A stretch of 64,000 nt of DNA. Origin: Roseibium salinum. Its GTDB lineage: Bacteria; Pseudomonadota; Alphaproteobacteria; Rhizobiales; Stappiaceae. The notes beneath the pieces are model-generated. The model did not search any database. It was not told the DNA's origin and saw nothing but the letters and a program-made list of their open reading frames with translations. Position numbers and translations under genes: made by a program. How positions within the stretch are numbered: position 1 is the first letter of the stretch; each line of letters starts with the position of its first letter. Positions 38,816-46,791 of this stretch are shown here, one piece after another. The DNA is taken from NCBI RefSeq assembly GCF_026240905.1, contig NZ_JAPEVI010000003.1, forward strand, positions 806,001-870,000, read 5' to 3'.

Positions 38816-38902
38816 GCGGTCGTGGCGGAATTGGTAGACGCGCAGCGTTGAGGTCGCTGTGGGGTAAAACCCGTGGAAGTTCGAGTCTTCTCGACCGCAC
38901 CA
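38816..38902 (+). tRNA. tRNA-Leu (anticodon GAG)
   Basis: 87 nt including encoded CCA. Acceptor arms GCGGTCG and CGACCGC pair. The D-arm has GGAATTGGTAGACGCG. The anticodon stem CAGCG/CGCTG encloses TTGAGGT, giving GAG (38850-38852). It has a long variable arm (GGGGTAAAACCC), as in class II tRNA, and TTCGAGT in the T-loop. It reads CUU/CUC codons. Its terminator, 27 bases downstream, was the target of IS copy 2. Confidence 0.98.
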
Positions 38903-38928
38903 AATTCAGCAGGACATCCTGCTCCAAA

Positions 38929-38948
38929 AGGCTGCCCCCGGGCCGCCT
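38929..38948 (+). repeat. Target duplication, left copy (tRNA-Leu terminator hairpin, one base changed)
   Basis: 20 bp abutting the IS left end. It matches AGGCTGCCCCCGGGCAGCCT at 40477-40496 except C for A at 38944, which breaks one pair of the stem. The T tract is gone. Confidence 0.88.
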
Positions 38949-38960
38949 CAGACTGCTGAC

Positions 38961-38988
38961 AAACCCCTGGCATTGTCCAGGGGTTTTT
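38961..38988 (+). terminator. Inward-facing terminator at IS left end (copy 2)
   Basis: Identical to 8272-8299. It now serves as the nearest functional terminator for tRNA-Leu transcription, since the adjacent duplicated hairpin lacks a T tract. Confidence 0.8.
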
Positions 38989-39002
38989 GATTCACTGTTT
39001 AG

Positions 39003-40373
39003 ATGTTGAAGAAGCCCGGCCCCGATCAGACAGCGCTCGAGATGGTTACACTCGAGCAGCTTGTTCCCGCCGATCACCTTTTGCGCAAGATTGACGCGGT
39101 GATCGACTTTTCGTTCGTCCATGACCGTGTCTCGGCGCTCTACTGCGCAGACAACGGCCGTCCACCGCTGGATCCGACGTTGATGTTCAAGGCGTTGTTC
39201 ATCGGTTACCTGTTCGGCATCCGCTCGGAGCGCCAGTTGGTGCGCGAGATCGAGGTGAATGTCGCCTACCGCTGGTTCTTGCGGCTGAAGCTGACGGACA
39301 AGGTGTTCGACGCCTCGACACTGAGCCAGAACCGGCGGCGTCGCTACAACGACGCGTCTGTCGCCCAGGATATCTTCGACCACATTGTCGAGCAGGCGAT
39401 CGCTCATGGCCTTGTAGACGGCACGGTGCTTTATACGGATTCGACACATCTGAAGGCGAATGCCAACAAAGGCAAATACGATCTGGCTCAAATCGAGAAG
39501 TCACGGGCCGATTATTGGGCGGACCTGGACCGGGCGGTTGAGGCGGAACGCAGGCTGCATGGCCAGAAGCCGCTAAAGGAGCAGGAGCGCTCTCCTGAGG
39601 TCAAGCAAACCAAGGTGAGCCGCACGGATCCGGACAGCGGCTACATGGTGCGTGAGGGCAAGCCAAAGGGCTTCTTCTATCTGGACCACCGCACGGTGGA
39701 CGGTAAATTGGGGATCGTCACGGACACCTTCACCACACCGGCCAATGTCCATGACAGCATTGTTTATCTGAACCGGCTGGACCGTCAGGCACACCGCTTC
39801 AGCTTCCAGGTCAAGGCGGTTGGTCTTGATGCGGGCTATGCCACTTCAGCGATAGCCCGGGGACTGGAGGAGCGGGATATTCTGGGGGTGACCGGATACC
39901 GCCGCCCGTCTGCCCCAAAGCCCGGCATGATGCGCAAATCAAGCTTCGCTTACGAGGAGCAAACCGATGGCTACCGTTGTCCCGAAGGCCGGCTGCTGAC
40001 CTATGCAACGACGGACAGGAACGGCTACAAACACTACCGCTCCGACCCTGCCATCTGCAAAAAGTGTCCGCTTCTGGCCTCCTGCACCTCCAATGCCAGG
40101 GCTGAGCGCACCATCACCCGCCATGTCTGGCAGGAGAGCAGGGAGCGAAGCGATACATATCGCCTGACACCCTGGGGCAAGGCTGTTTACAAGCGTCGAA
40201 AGGAAACCGTGGAGCGTTCGTTTGCCGATGCCAAACAGCTCCATGGCCACAGATACGCCAGGTTCCGAAGTCTGGTGCGCGTCCAGATGCAGTGCCTCCT
40301 CGCCGCCGCCGCCCAGAACATCAAGAAGATCGCGATGGCCCTCACCAAACCACCCAAACAAGTACGGGCCTGA
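39003..40373 (+). CDS. IS1182-family DDE transposase (copy 2)
   Basis: 456 aa, identical in sequence to the copy 1 transposase, with the same candidate catalytic residues D146, D276 and E404 and the same cysteine group. An intact frame and identity between copies indicate recent transposition, or gene conversion, within this genome. Confidence 0.93.
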   Translation: MLKKPGPDQTALEMVTLEQLVPADHLLRKIDAVIDFSFVHDRVSALYCADNGRPPLDPTLMFKALFIGYLFGIRSERQLVREIEVNVAYRWFLRLKLTDKVFDASTLSQNRRRRYNDASVAQDIFDHIVEQAIAHGLVDGTVLYTDSTHLKANANKGKYDLAQIEKSRADYWADLDRAVEAERRLHGQKPLKEQERSPEVKQTKVSRTDPDSGYMVREGKPKGFFYLDHRTVDGKLGIVTDTFTTPANVHDSIVYLNRLDRQAHRFSFQVKAVGLDAGYATSAIARGLEERDILGVTGYRRPSAPKPGMMRKSSFAYEEQTDGYRCPEGRLLTYATTDRNGYKHYRSDPAICKKCPLLASCTSNARAERTITRHVWQESRERSDTYRLTPWGKAVYKRRKETVERSFADAKQLHGHRYARFRSLVRVQMQCLLAAAAQNIKKIAMALTKPPKQVRA

Positions 40374-40433
40374 CAGGCAAAAAGCCCGACCACGCTAAAT
40401 TCAAAACCCAGAAATAACGGCAAAACAAATCTC

Positions 40434-40464
40434 AAAAAACAAACCCGCCGAAATCGGCGGGTTT
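40434..40464 (-). terminator. Inward-facing terminator at IS right end (copy 2)
   Basis: Same hairpin as 9745-9775, with the T-rich run on the minus strand. Blocks antisense entry from the right flank. Confidence 0.65.
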
Positions 40465-40476
40465 GTCAGCAGTCTG

Positions 40477-40500
40477 AGGCTGCCCCCGGGCAGCCTTTTT
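40477..40500 (+). terminator. Target duplication, right copy, intact tRNA-Leu-type terminator
   Basis: Hairpin AGGCTGCCC/GGGCAGCCT with a CC loop, followed by TTTT. It is the original downstream half of the pre-insertion terminator, now positioned after the transposase gene. Confidence 0.85.
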
Positions 40501-40613
40501 GCTTTGTGGGTTTCGTTTGTCTCGGCTGCCCCAGGCCTTGGGCTCCAGTGCAATTCGCGTGTAGTGTGGTTCACGAAGCAGTGGCCGGATTACAGATGGA
40601 AGGCGAGGAGCCC

Positions 40614-41195
40614 ATGGTGCCGAGATCAAGAATAGCCGTTGCCGGTGCAATTTCCGCATTTGCCTGTCTGACGTTGCCCGGGGCAGCCGCCGCGCAGCAG
40701 CCGATGGTTCCCGCAATGGATGTTGCCGGCGTGGAAACCGTGCCGATAGACGGCGATATCGATCACTACCGCGCGGTTCTCGTCGAGACGGAAGAGGGGG
40801 CGGATCTCTACATCTTCACCGAGGCCGGAAGCGGCTGGCAACAAGCGGTTCATGCGCCGGAGATTGTCTGGCGCGGCAGCCTCTCCGGGCAGGGGCCGTG
40901 GCTTGAAGCGACGGAAAGCGGATCCCTGAAGATCCATTCGGAGAATTCTTCGGTCGGGCGGGACCGGTGGGAGCAGGTGCTGACGATCGCCTATCGGAAG
41001 GGAGAGTTCCAGGTGGCCGGCTATACGTACACCTATTACGAAACGCTGGATCCGGACCATAACGGGGTGTGCGACGTCAATCTCCTGACCGGCAAGGGGA
41101 CCCACAAGGGCAAATCATTCAAGACGGCGCTGCCGGCAACGGTTGTCGGCAATTGGACCATGGATACGCGGCCGCCCGAGTGCGCGCCCGAATAG
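40614..41195 (+). CDS. Secreted hypothetical protein, 193 aa
   Basis: The start at ATG 40614 is chosen because GAGGAG lies 4 bases upstream and it opens a classical signal peptide (SRIAVAGAISAFACLTLPGA, cleavage after AAA/QQP). The mature part is beta-rich and acidic (AVLVETEEGADLYIFTEAGS), with one Cys near DHNGVCDVN and a Cys at the C-terminus (PPECAPE). It ends in a segment on calcium-site-like residues (LDPDHNGVCD), but no family is recognised. It is probably periplasmic. It lies directly after IS copy 2 with its own leader. Confidence 0.72.
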   Translation: MVPRSRIAVAGAISAFACLTLPGAAAAQQPMVPAMDVAGVETVPIDGDIDHYRAVLVETEEGADLYIFTEAGSGWQQAVHAPEIVWRGSLSGQGPWLEATESGSLKIHSENSSVGRDRWEQVLTIAYRKGEFQVAGYTYTYYETLDPDHNGVCDVNLLTGKGTHKGKSFKTALPATVVGNWTMDTRPPECAPE

Positions 41196-41286
41196 CGACG
41201 TGGCAAGCGGCATCGGGGCTGCCCTTTTTGGGCCCGGATTGTGCTCTTCCATGCTTTTCAAACAGAATCGATTCGATCGAACATTC

Positions 41287-41604
41287 ATGGACGTTTCCTT
41301 GTTTCGCTACCTGGCTTTTGCCGGCACGGCCCTGGCCGCCGCTGCTGTGTTTCCCGCGGCTGCCCAAACCTTTTCGGCGAACCCGGGCACCTTCGGGGCC
41401 ATGACCTGCCAGCAGCTCTGGTACGTCGAACAGGAAGTGCTCGCAGAAGGACAGGTGTGTCTCAAGAGCGAGCGGGCACGGCGGGCATTCCGGCGGGCAG
41501 GGCGCTGCATTTCGCCGGACGAAGCCATCCTGTCCGACAAGACGCGCGACTATCTGAAAAAACTCAGGGCTGTGGCCAGGCACAAGGAGTGCTCCGGTCC
41601 TTGA
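41287..41604 (+). CDS. Secreted YARHG-domain protein
   Basis: 105 aa from ATG 41287 (MDVSLFRYLAFAGTALAAAA), which makes a standard signal peptide ending FPAAAQTF; an ATG at 41251 is an alternative. The mature part follows the YARHG pattern: MTCQQLWYVEQEVLAEGQVC, then LKSERARRAFRRAGRC and a final Cys, giving four cysteines that may pair. YARHG is a small extracellular domain of unknown function in many bacteria. It lies in tandem with the preceding secreted protein gene. Confidence 0.75.
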   Translation: MDVSLFRYLAFAGTALAAAAVFPAAAQTFSANPGTFGAMTCQQLWYVEQEVLAEGQVCLKSERARRAFRRAGRCISPDEAILSDKTRDYLKKLRAVARHKECSGP

Positions 41605-41746
41605 ATACGGTTCCGGCCTCATGCACCGGTTCTGTGCTCCGGATTTCGCATTTGCGGTAGCGCTTTCGAATGGCAGACGCTAGTTGTGGTCCAAAGCATC
41701 CGGCGGCGAGGGCCGGAGGAGGTAGACGGGCACCAAGGGGGAGCCG

Positions 41747-43162
41747 ATGAGCGAAGCAACTGAGCTCGATGCCACAGTCTCTTCCGAACCGGCAATCCCG
41801 GTGCGTGATGAGGAAGGGCATCTCAATCCGGACTTCATCGCTGCCGTCGAAGCGGCCATCGAAGCGAATGACGAGGCCGGGCTCAGAACGCTTGCCGCCG
41901 ATCTCCACGAAGCCGACACGGGCGACCTTCTCGAAACCCTCGAGGCTGAAGACCGAGGCGCCTTCATCCGGCTCCTGGGTGAGGATTTCGACTACACGGC
42001 CCTCACCGAGATTGACGAGGCGGTCCGCCTCCAGCTTCTGGAGCACCTGCCGAAGGAAGTCATCGCGGAGGGTCTCGGCGACCTCGATTCCGACGATGCC
42101 GTCTACATTCTGGAAGATCTGCACGAGGACGACCAGGCGGCCATTCTCGAAGAGCTGCCCTATGCCGATCGCGCGCAGTTGCAGAAGGCGCTCGACTATC
42201 CCGAAGACAGCGCCGGACGGCGCATGCAGACCGAGTTCATCGCCGTCGCCCAGTACTGGACGGTCGGGCAGACCATCGACTACATGCGCGAGGCGCGAGA
42301 CCTGCCGGACAGTTTCTACGAGATCTACGTGGTCGACCCGGCGTTCAAGCTGCTCGGCTCCGTGCATCTCGACAAGATCCTGCGGACAAAACGCAACGAA
42401 AAGGTCGCCTCCGTCATGGAGGAAACCCGCCAGGCGGTCCTGGCGACGGAAGACCAGGAAGAGGTCGCCCGCCGGTTCGAGCGCTACAATCTGGTTTCCT
42501 CGGCCGTCGTCGATGAAAACGAACGGCTGGTCGGTGTCCTGACCGTCGATGACATCGTCGACGTCATCCAGGAGGAGGCGGAAGAAGACCTGCGCGCCCT
42601 GGCCGGGGTGGGGGACGAAGAGATATCCGACACCGTGATGACGATCGCCGGATCGCGCCTCACCTGGCTCGTCGTCAATCTCGGCACGGCTATCCTGGCA
42701 TCGGTTGTGATCGCCCTGTTCGAGAACACGATCGAGGCGATGGTCGCGCTCGCCGTTCTGATGCCGATTGTCGCCTCCATGGGCGGAAACGCCGGCACGC
42801 AGACGATGACCGTCGCCGTGCGCGGCATCGCCACCCAGGAACTCAGTGCCCGCAACCTGGTGCGGGTGCTCAACCGGGAAATTCTTGTAAGCCTGCTGAA
42901 CGGAGTTGCCCTGGCCCTGCTGATCGGGCTGACCGCCTGGCTGTGGTTCGACAATATCGGCCTCGGCATCGTGATTGGCGGGGCGATCATTATCAATATG
43001 CTGTTCGCCGGGCTCTCGGGTCTCCTGATCCCAATCGTGCTCGACCGGATGAACGTCGACCCGGCCATCGCCTCCAGCGTCTTCGTGACCACCGTGACGG
43101 ACGTTATCGGTTTCTTCGCCTTCCTCGGCATCGCAGCGTTGTGGTTCCAATTGCCGCTGTAG
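41747..43162 (+). CDS. mgtE: Magnesium transporter MgtE
   Basis: 471 aa inner-membrane Mg2+ channel. The cytosolic N-domain is a superhelix (about 40-145, with LLEHLPKEVIAEGLGDLDSD). Two CBS motifs follow (about 150-270, ending VVDENERLVGVLTVDDIVDV), then the plug helix and five TM segments. The pore signature is MPIVASMGGNAGTQTMTVAV. CBS-bound Mg2+ closes the channel. AAGGGGGAG precedes the ATG. No M-box RNA is apparent in the 140-base leader. Converges with a minus-strand gene 3 bases away. Confidence 0.95.
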   Translation: MSEATELDATVSSEPAIPVRDEEGHLNPDFIAAVEAAIEANDEAGLRTLAADLHEADTGDLLETLEAEDRGAFIRLLGEDFDYTALTEIDEAVRLQLLEHLPKEVIAEGLGDLDSDDAVYILEDLHEDDQAAILEELPYADRAQLQKALDYPEDSAGRRMQTEFIAVAQYWTVGQTIDYMREARDLPDSFYEIYVVDPAFKLLGSVHLDKILRTKRNEKVASVMEETRQAVLATEDQEEVARRFERYNLVSSAVVDENERLVGVLTVDDIVDVIQEEAEEDLRALAGVGDEEISDTVMTIAGSRLTWLVVNLGTAILASVVIALFENTIEAMVALAVLMPIVASMGGNAGTQTMTVAVRGIATQELSARNLVRVLNREILVSLLNGVALALLIGLTAWLWFDNIGLGIVIGGAIIINMLFAGLSGLLIPIVLDRMNVDPAIASSVFVTTVTDVIGFFAFLGIAALWFQLPL

Positions 43163-43165
43163 GCG

Positions 43166-43984
43166 TCAACTTGGTCCGTTAGAGTTCGCCACGAATGGTT
43201 GCGGGTCAAAGGGGATAGTGCCGGACGCGCGCAGCTTTTGGGCAAGCGCTTCTGCAAATTTATGGGCATAGACTTCCTTCTCGGACGCCGGTTTGGAGCA
43301 ATACAGTTCCCAGGCGGCCTCCTCACTGCCTGCGAGGCGGGATGTAGGGTCAAGTACCTCCCTGCAGTACTGATCCCAATGTCCGAGTTCATGTAGTAGC
43401 GTCCGGTACAAGACGGTGTTTCGGACCGCTGACGGTTCGAAACCTGCCTCGAAGTAGCGTCTGGTTTCAGTGACGCGATGGCCGTCATTCCTGAGACGTT
43501 CAAGCTCCGCGCCGTCCTGCAGTGACATACGTTTGGGATACCTTTGCAGACCCGACATGTCTTGCGACTCGAGAATAATCGCCGATCCCTCGCAGATTCC
43601 GAACTCGGCAAAATAGAGGCAACGGCCCCAGACCGGCTCCATGCTGCGCTGTTTTCGCGTCGGTTGGCGCAATGCAATAATGTCCGGAAATATCGGAATA
43701 TGCTCAACACTGCTATCCAGCATCTTCATGACGTCTGGCGGTGTGCAGCCGTAAGTGAAGCCCTCCCGCGGGCTCTCGTAAATGAGCTTGATGGACTGCG
43801 TGCCGATCTCAACGGTCTGGATGTGGTCTGGCTTCAGTCGCTCGAAATAGCATGTTGTGAATTGCCCGAACCTGTCGCGCCGGGCTTCCGGGATCGTCAT
43901 CTCATTCGACTGATCGTATCCGGACGCCGCGGTCCCTATGTTTCGGTTCCGCCGCTCGGGCCTCCAGTATGCTGGTTTCGGCAT
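43166..43984 (-). CDS. Hypothetical protein with HExxH zincin motif
   Basis: 272 aa, not assigned to a known family. The only clear motif is LLHELGHWDQYCREVL (HELGH), the zinc-binding helix of metallopeptidases, located at about residue 215. A possible third ligand, EAAWELY or EKEVYAHKFAE, lies downstream. There is no signal peptide. The N-terminal two thirds has mixed alpha/beta character (IQTVEIGTQSIKLIYESPRE). Such stand-alone HELGH proteins often sit in accessory DNA or beside toxin modules, but none is evident here. It converges with mgtE. Confidence 0.7.
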   Translation of the reverse strand: MPKPAYWRPERRNRNIGTAASGYDQSNEMTIPEARRDRFGQFTTCYFERLKPDHIQTVEIGTQSIKLIYESPREGFTYGCTPPDVMKMLDSSVEHIPIFPDIIALRQPTRKQRSMEPVWGRCLYFAEFGICEGSAIILESQDMSGLQRYPKRMSLQDGAELERLRNDGHRVTETRRYFEAGFEPSAVRNTVLYRTLLHELGHWDQYCREVLDPTSRLAGSEEAAWELYCSKPASEKEVYAHKFAEALAQKLRASGTIPFDPQPFVANSNGPS

Positions 43985-44057
43985 AGTCCCGCCTCCTGCT
44001 TCGGTCCCGGAAAAGAGGTGAATGTAGCATTGAGCGGGTCGCTGGTGACCTCCGGCC

Positions 44058-44717
44058 CTAGGTCTCCACCCCCGCGGCGCGCAGGTTGTCGCGCAGTTGC
44101 ATGACCTTTTTCTGCAGTTCGGCGACCTCTTCGGGTCTCAGACCCGTGGCCGAGAAGATGCAGTTGCCGAAATGCTCCGTCTTCTTCTGCAGGGCGCGGC
44201 CCTTGCGGGTCAGTTTCAGGATCACCTGACGCTCGTCCTTGGTGTTGCGGGTGCGCGTGACAAGGCCCATGGCTTCCAGGCGCTTCAGGAGCGGCGTCAG
44301 CGTGTTGGTGTCGAGCTGAAGTTTGGACGTGATCGTCCCGACCGGCACATTGTTGGTCTCCCAGAGCACGGTCATGGCCAGGAACTGCGGATAGGTAAGG
44401 CCGACTTCCTTCAAGAGCGCCTTGTAGACGCCATGCATGGCATGGTTGGCTGAATAGAGCGCAAAGCACAAATGCCTGTCGAGCGTCAGCGGTTCTCCGG
44501 CAAGGTCCGGGGGTGAAGCGGGCGCTTCGTCCGGACTTGTCGGTGGCGGGCCGCCAGCCGCATTCACGCCGGCCGCGTCTTCGGATCCCTTCGCCTTGTG
44601 CCCGCCTGCAGTCTTGCCGCCGGGCCTGCTGGAGGATCTCTTGGGGTTTGGGGTCGGCTCGGACGCGGAAAAACCGATCGCGTCCAGCAGCGACATCTGG
44701 TTGTTCGTTTCACTCAT
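44058..44717 (-). CDS. ohrR: MarR-family organic hydroperoxide sensor, OhrR-like, with long N-terminal extension
   Basis: 219 aa. The C-terminal about 145 residues are a MarR/OhrR fold: LTLDRHLCFALYSANHAMHG with the peroxide-sensing Cys84, the YPQFLAMTVLWE helix, recognition helix TNTLTPLLKRLEAMGLVTRT and wing DERQVILKLTRKGRAL. The first about 75 residues are low-complexity Ala/Pro/Ser/Gly, unusual for OhrR. The start MSETNNQ at 44717 is used because a longer TTG start would overlap the operator. Divergent from ohr, which it should repress until oxidised. Confidence 0.88.
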   Translation of the reverse strand: MSETNNQMSLLDAIGFSASEPTPNPKRSSSRPGGKTAGGHKAKGSEDAAGVNAAGGPPPTSPDEAPASPPDLAGEPLTLDRHLCFALYSANHAMHGVYKALLKEVGLTYPQFLAMTVLWETNNVPVGTITSKLQLDTNTLTPLLKRLEAMGLVTRTRNTKDERQVILKLTRKGRALQKKTEHFGNCIFSATGLRPEEVAELQKKVMQLRDNLRAAGVET

Positions 44718-44730
44718 GCGCCACCTTATA

Positions 44731-44744
44731 AATCGCGCGCGATA
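44731..44744. promoter_or_regulatory. Candidate OhrR operator, ohrR-proximal
   Basis: AATCG-CGCG-CGATA, an inverted repeat 14 bases upstream of the ohrR start. It shares the ATCG-N4-CGATA pattern with a second site at 44796-44809. Confidence 0.6.
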
Positions 44745-44795
44745 TGGTCGCAACAAGTTGACCAGTTACGGCGATCGGTATATGTGAATAATTTA

Positions 44796-44809
44796 TATCG
44801 CACACGATA
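44796..44809. promoter_or_regulatory. Candidate OhrR operator, ohr-proximal
   Basis: TATCG-CACA-CGATA, a perfect 5-bp dyad with 4-base spacer, 54 bases upstream of the ohr start in an AT-rich promoter stretch. It matches the ohrR-proximal site in architecture. Confidence 0.65.
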
Positions 44810-44863
44810 ATATCTTTTGCGATGATAATGTTGAGTTTTTCGGATAAATGATGGAGAAGGCTG

Positions 44864-45289
44864 ATGGCCGTAGATGTGCTTTATGAAACCAGGGCGAAGG
44901 CAACCGGTGGCCGGGATGGCGCGGCGGAGACGTTGAGCGGGTCCTTCAAGGTCAAGCTGTCGACGCCGGAGGAACTCGGCGGTGCCGGCGGGGATGGCAA
45001 CAATCCGGAAGAGCTGTTTGCCGCCGGCTATGCGGCCTGCTTCATCGGGGCAATGAAATTCGTCGGCGGTCAGGAGAAAATTGCCGTGCCGGCCGATACC
45101 GCCATTACCTCGACCGTCGGCATCGGCCCGCGGTCCGAAGGTGGTTTCGGTCTTAAGGTCGCTCTGGAGATCTCTCTGCCGGGGCTCGACAAGGCGACGG
45201 CCGAAGATCTGGTGGCCAAGGCGCATCAGGTTTGCCCTTATTCCAACGCAACCCGCAACAATATCGATGTGAAGCTGACCGTGGTCTGA
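44864..45289 (+). CDS. ohr: Organic hydroperoxide resistance protein Ohr
   Basis: 141-aa thiol peroxidase of the OsmC/Ohr family that reduces lipid and organic hydroperoxides using lipoylated proteins. The two redox cysteines are visible in FAAGYAACFIGAMKFV (peroxidatic) and KAHQVCPYSNATRNN (resolving), plus the GGDGNNPEELFAAG block. Divergent from ohrR with two dyad operators between. The nearby lipB may matter, as Ohr depends on lipoyl reductants, but that link is only positional. Confidence 0.95.
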   Translation: MAVDVLYETRAKATGGRDGAAETLSGSFKVKLSTPEELGGAGGDGNNPEELFAAGYAACFIGAMKFVGGQEKIAVPADTAITSTVGIGPRSEGGFGLKVALEISLPGLDKATAEDLVAKAHQVCPYSNATRNNIDVKLTVV

Positions 45290-45301
45290 GCGAATTGCGG
45301 C

Positions 45302-45361
45302 CATGTCAGGTGAAATCCGGAACCGCTTCTGCGATCAGGAGTCGGTTCCGGTCCTGACATG
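45302..45361. other. Large two-tier hairpin after ohr
   Basis: Outer arms CATGTCAGG/CCTGACATG (45302-45310, 45353-45361) and inner arms CCGGAACCG/CGGTTCCGG (45317-45325, 45343-45351) are perfect and nested. No T tract follows. It could be a structured 3' end, a processing site or an extragenic palindrome. Confidence 0.6.
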
Positions 45362-45455
45362 CGGTCACCGGCGTATCGGAACCATCGTGTCTTGCAAGGG
45401 TTCTGCTGCAAGTTAAGATGAAACTTCACATGGTTCACGCCGGGAGCTTGATGCG

Positions 45456-45887
45456 ATGTCCAGGCCGATGATCGACGGCATTCTTGAAACGTCCGTCTAC
45501 GTGGATGACATGGACGCCGCCCATGCCTTCTACTCACGCGTTCTCGGGCTGAAACGGATGGTGTCGGGCGATCGCCTTTATGCCTATGATGCTGGTCCCG
45601 CCCAAGCCTTGCTGATCTTTCATCGCGGCCATACGGGAGAGGATGTCGAAACGGAAGGGGGTGTCGTGCCCGGACACGATCTGACCGGCCCCTCCCATTT
45701 CGCCTTCAGGATTGCCGAGGATCAGCTGCAGCCCTGGCGCAGCTATCTGAAGGAGCAGGGGGTCGATATCATCAGCGAGGTCACCTGGCCGGCCGGTGGC
45801 ACAAGCCTTTATTTCCACGACCCGGACGGCAACGTGCTGGAACTGGCAGCTGCTCCGCTTTGGCCGAATTTCTATCCCGAGTTTTAA
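45456..45887 (+). CDS. VOC-superfamily (glyoxalase-like) protein
   Basis: 143 aa, one VOC module with two beta-alpha-beta-beta-beta repeats: GILETSVYVDDMDAAHAFYS at the N-terminus, HFAFRIAEDQLQPWRSYLKE in the middle and SLYFHDPDGNVLELAAAPLW at the C-terminus. Candidate metal ligands are the His of SHFAFRI and the Glu of NVLELA. The substrate is unknown. It lies 168 bases after ohr and is not obviously co-regulated with it. Confidence 0.85.
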   Translation: MSRPMIDGILETSVYVDDMDAAHAFYSRVLGLKRMVSGDRLYAYDAGPAQALLIFHRGHTGEDVETEGGVVPGHDLTGPSHFAFRIAEDQLQPWRSYLKEQGVDIISEVTWPAGGTSLYFHDPDGNVLELAAAPLWPNFYPEF

Positions 45888-45979
45888 CGGATTTTGAGCG
45901 AGCCCCGGCGATAATCCCATGGAATTGTCCGGAAACGGGCAGCAGGTGCTGATGGCTCAGCGCCTTTCGGGGATTTTGT

Positions 45980-46702
45980 GTGTGGGGCGGAATGAATTTC
46001 ATGCAGGCGGCATTGCGGACCCTGTTCTACACTGTGGTCGGCGGAGTGATCTCGATTGTGGGAGCGGCCTTTTTCTTCATGAACTGGGAACCTGACCGGG
46101 ACGATTTTCCCATTCGCGGCATCGACGTCTCTCATCACCAGGGTGAGATCGACTGGAACATGGTGGCCGCGGATGACGTTGCCTTCGTCTACATGAAGGC
46201 CAGTGAAGGCGGAGATTTCAAGGACGGGGCGTTTGCGCGCAATTGGGCCGGCTCCGGCGCTGCAGGTCTGGCACGCGGCGCATATCATTTTTTCAGTCTG
46301 TGCAAGCCGGGCCGGTTGCAGGCGGAGAATTTCCTGAGCGTGCTGCCGGAAGAGCAGGACATGCTGGCGCCCATGCTGGATCTCGAATTCTCGGGCAATT
46401 GCGCCCGCCGCCCGCCGGTCGAGGAAGTGCTGCGTGAAATCACCGACTTCACCGCTGTTGTGGAGCGGGCGCGGGGGAAAGAGGTCGTCTTCTATTCTCC
46501 CGAAGATTTCTACCGCGCCTACCTCAAGGGGAAGGGATTGAATCGGCGGCTGTGGGCACGTTCGCTCTGGCGCTCACCCGGCTATGGTGAGGAGTGGGTG
46601 GCCTGGCAGTATCATAACCGGGGATCGGTGAAGGGCGTCGAAGGCGATGTGGACCTGAACGTCCTCCACTCTCGGGAGACTCTCGACGGCCTGAGATTGT
46701 GA
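45980..46702 (+). CDS. GH25-family muramidase (lysozyme) with N-terminal membrane anchor
   Basis: 240 aa. One hydrophobic segment (about 8-33, LRTLFYTVVGGVISIVGAAFF) should act as anchor or uncleaved signal, placing the catalytic domain in the periplasm. The GH25 core begins GIDVSHHQGEIDWNMVAADD (first catalytic Asp), then VYMKASEGGDFKD, ARGAYHFFSLCKPG and MLDLEFSGNCA (second acidic pair), ending WQYHNRGSVKGVEGDVDLNV. GTG at 45980 has GGGGA upstream; ATG at 45992 is an alternative. Its role is probably murein turnover. Confidence 0.9.
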   Translation: MWGGMNFMQAALRTLFYTVVGGVISIVGAAFFFMNWEPDRDDFPIRGIDVSHHQGEIDWNMVAADDVAFVYMKASEGGDFKDGAFARNWAGSGAAGLARGAYHFFSLCKPGRLQAENFLSVLPEEQDMLAPMLDLEFSGNCARRPPVEEVLREITDFTAVVERARGKEVVFYSPEDFYRAYLKGKGLNRRLWARSLWRSPGYGEEWVAWQYHNRGSVKGVEGDVDLNVLHSRETLDGLRL

Positions 46703-46720
46703 CGAGTAACTATTTGTAAT

Positions 46721-46761
46721 TTAAAACGTAAAAACGATCTGTTGACTTTAACGTAAAAAGA
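46721..46761 (+). promoter_or_regulatory. Candidate LiuR-type promoter/operator
   Basis: Two direct repeats AACGTAAAAA start at 46725 and 46750, 25 bases apart. A TTGACT -35-like box lies at 46742-46747. It lies just upstream of a MerR-family gene preceding leucine-degradation genes. MerR-type regulators bind within promoter spacers, so autoregulation is plausible. Confidence 0.4.
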
Positions 46762-46791
46762 CGGAATTGTGCCCGGCAAGAAGGATCGGGC

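Larger units (their letters stand above)
38949..40476 (+). mobile_element. IS1182-family insertion sequence, copy 2 (1,528 bp)
   Basis: Same length, same 18-bp inverted repeats (38949-38966 and complement 40459-40476) and same encoded protein as copy 1, in the same orientation 30,689 bp downstream. It is inserted in the terminator of tRNA-Leu with a 20-bp duplication consisting of the hairpin itself. Confidence 0.95.

Noticed and set aside
41564..43150. 528-codon minus-strand frame opposite mgtE
   Set aside because: Antisense to a clear MgtE; Asp/His/Gln-rich composition is typical of a shadow.
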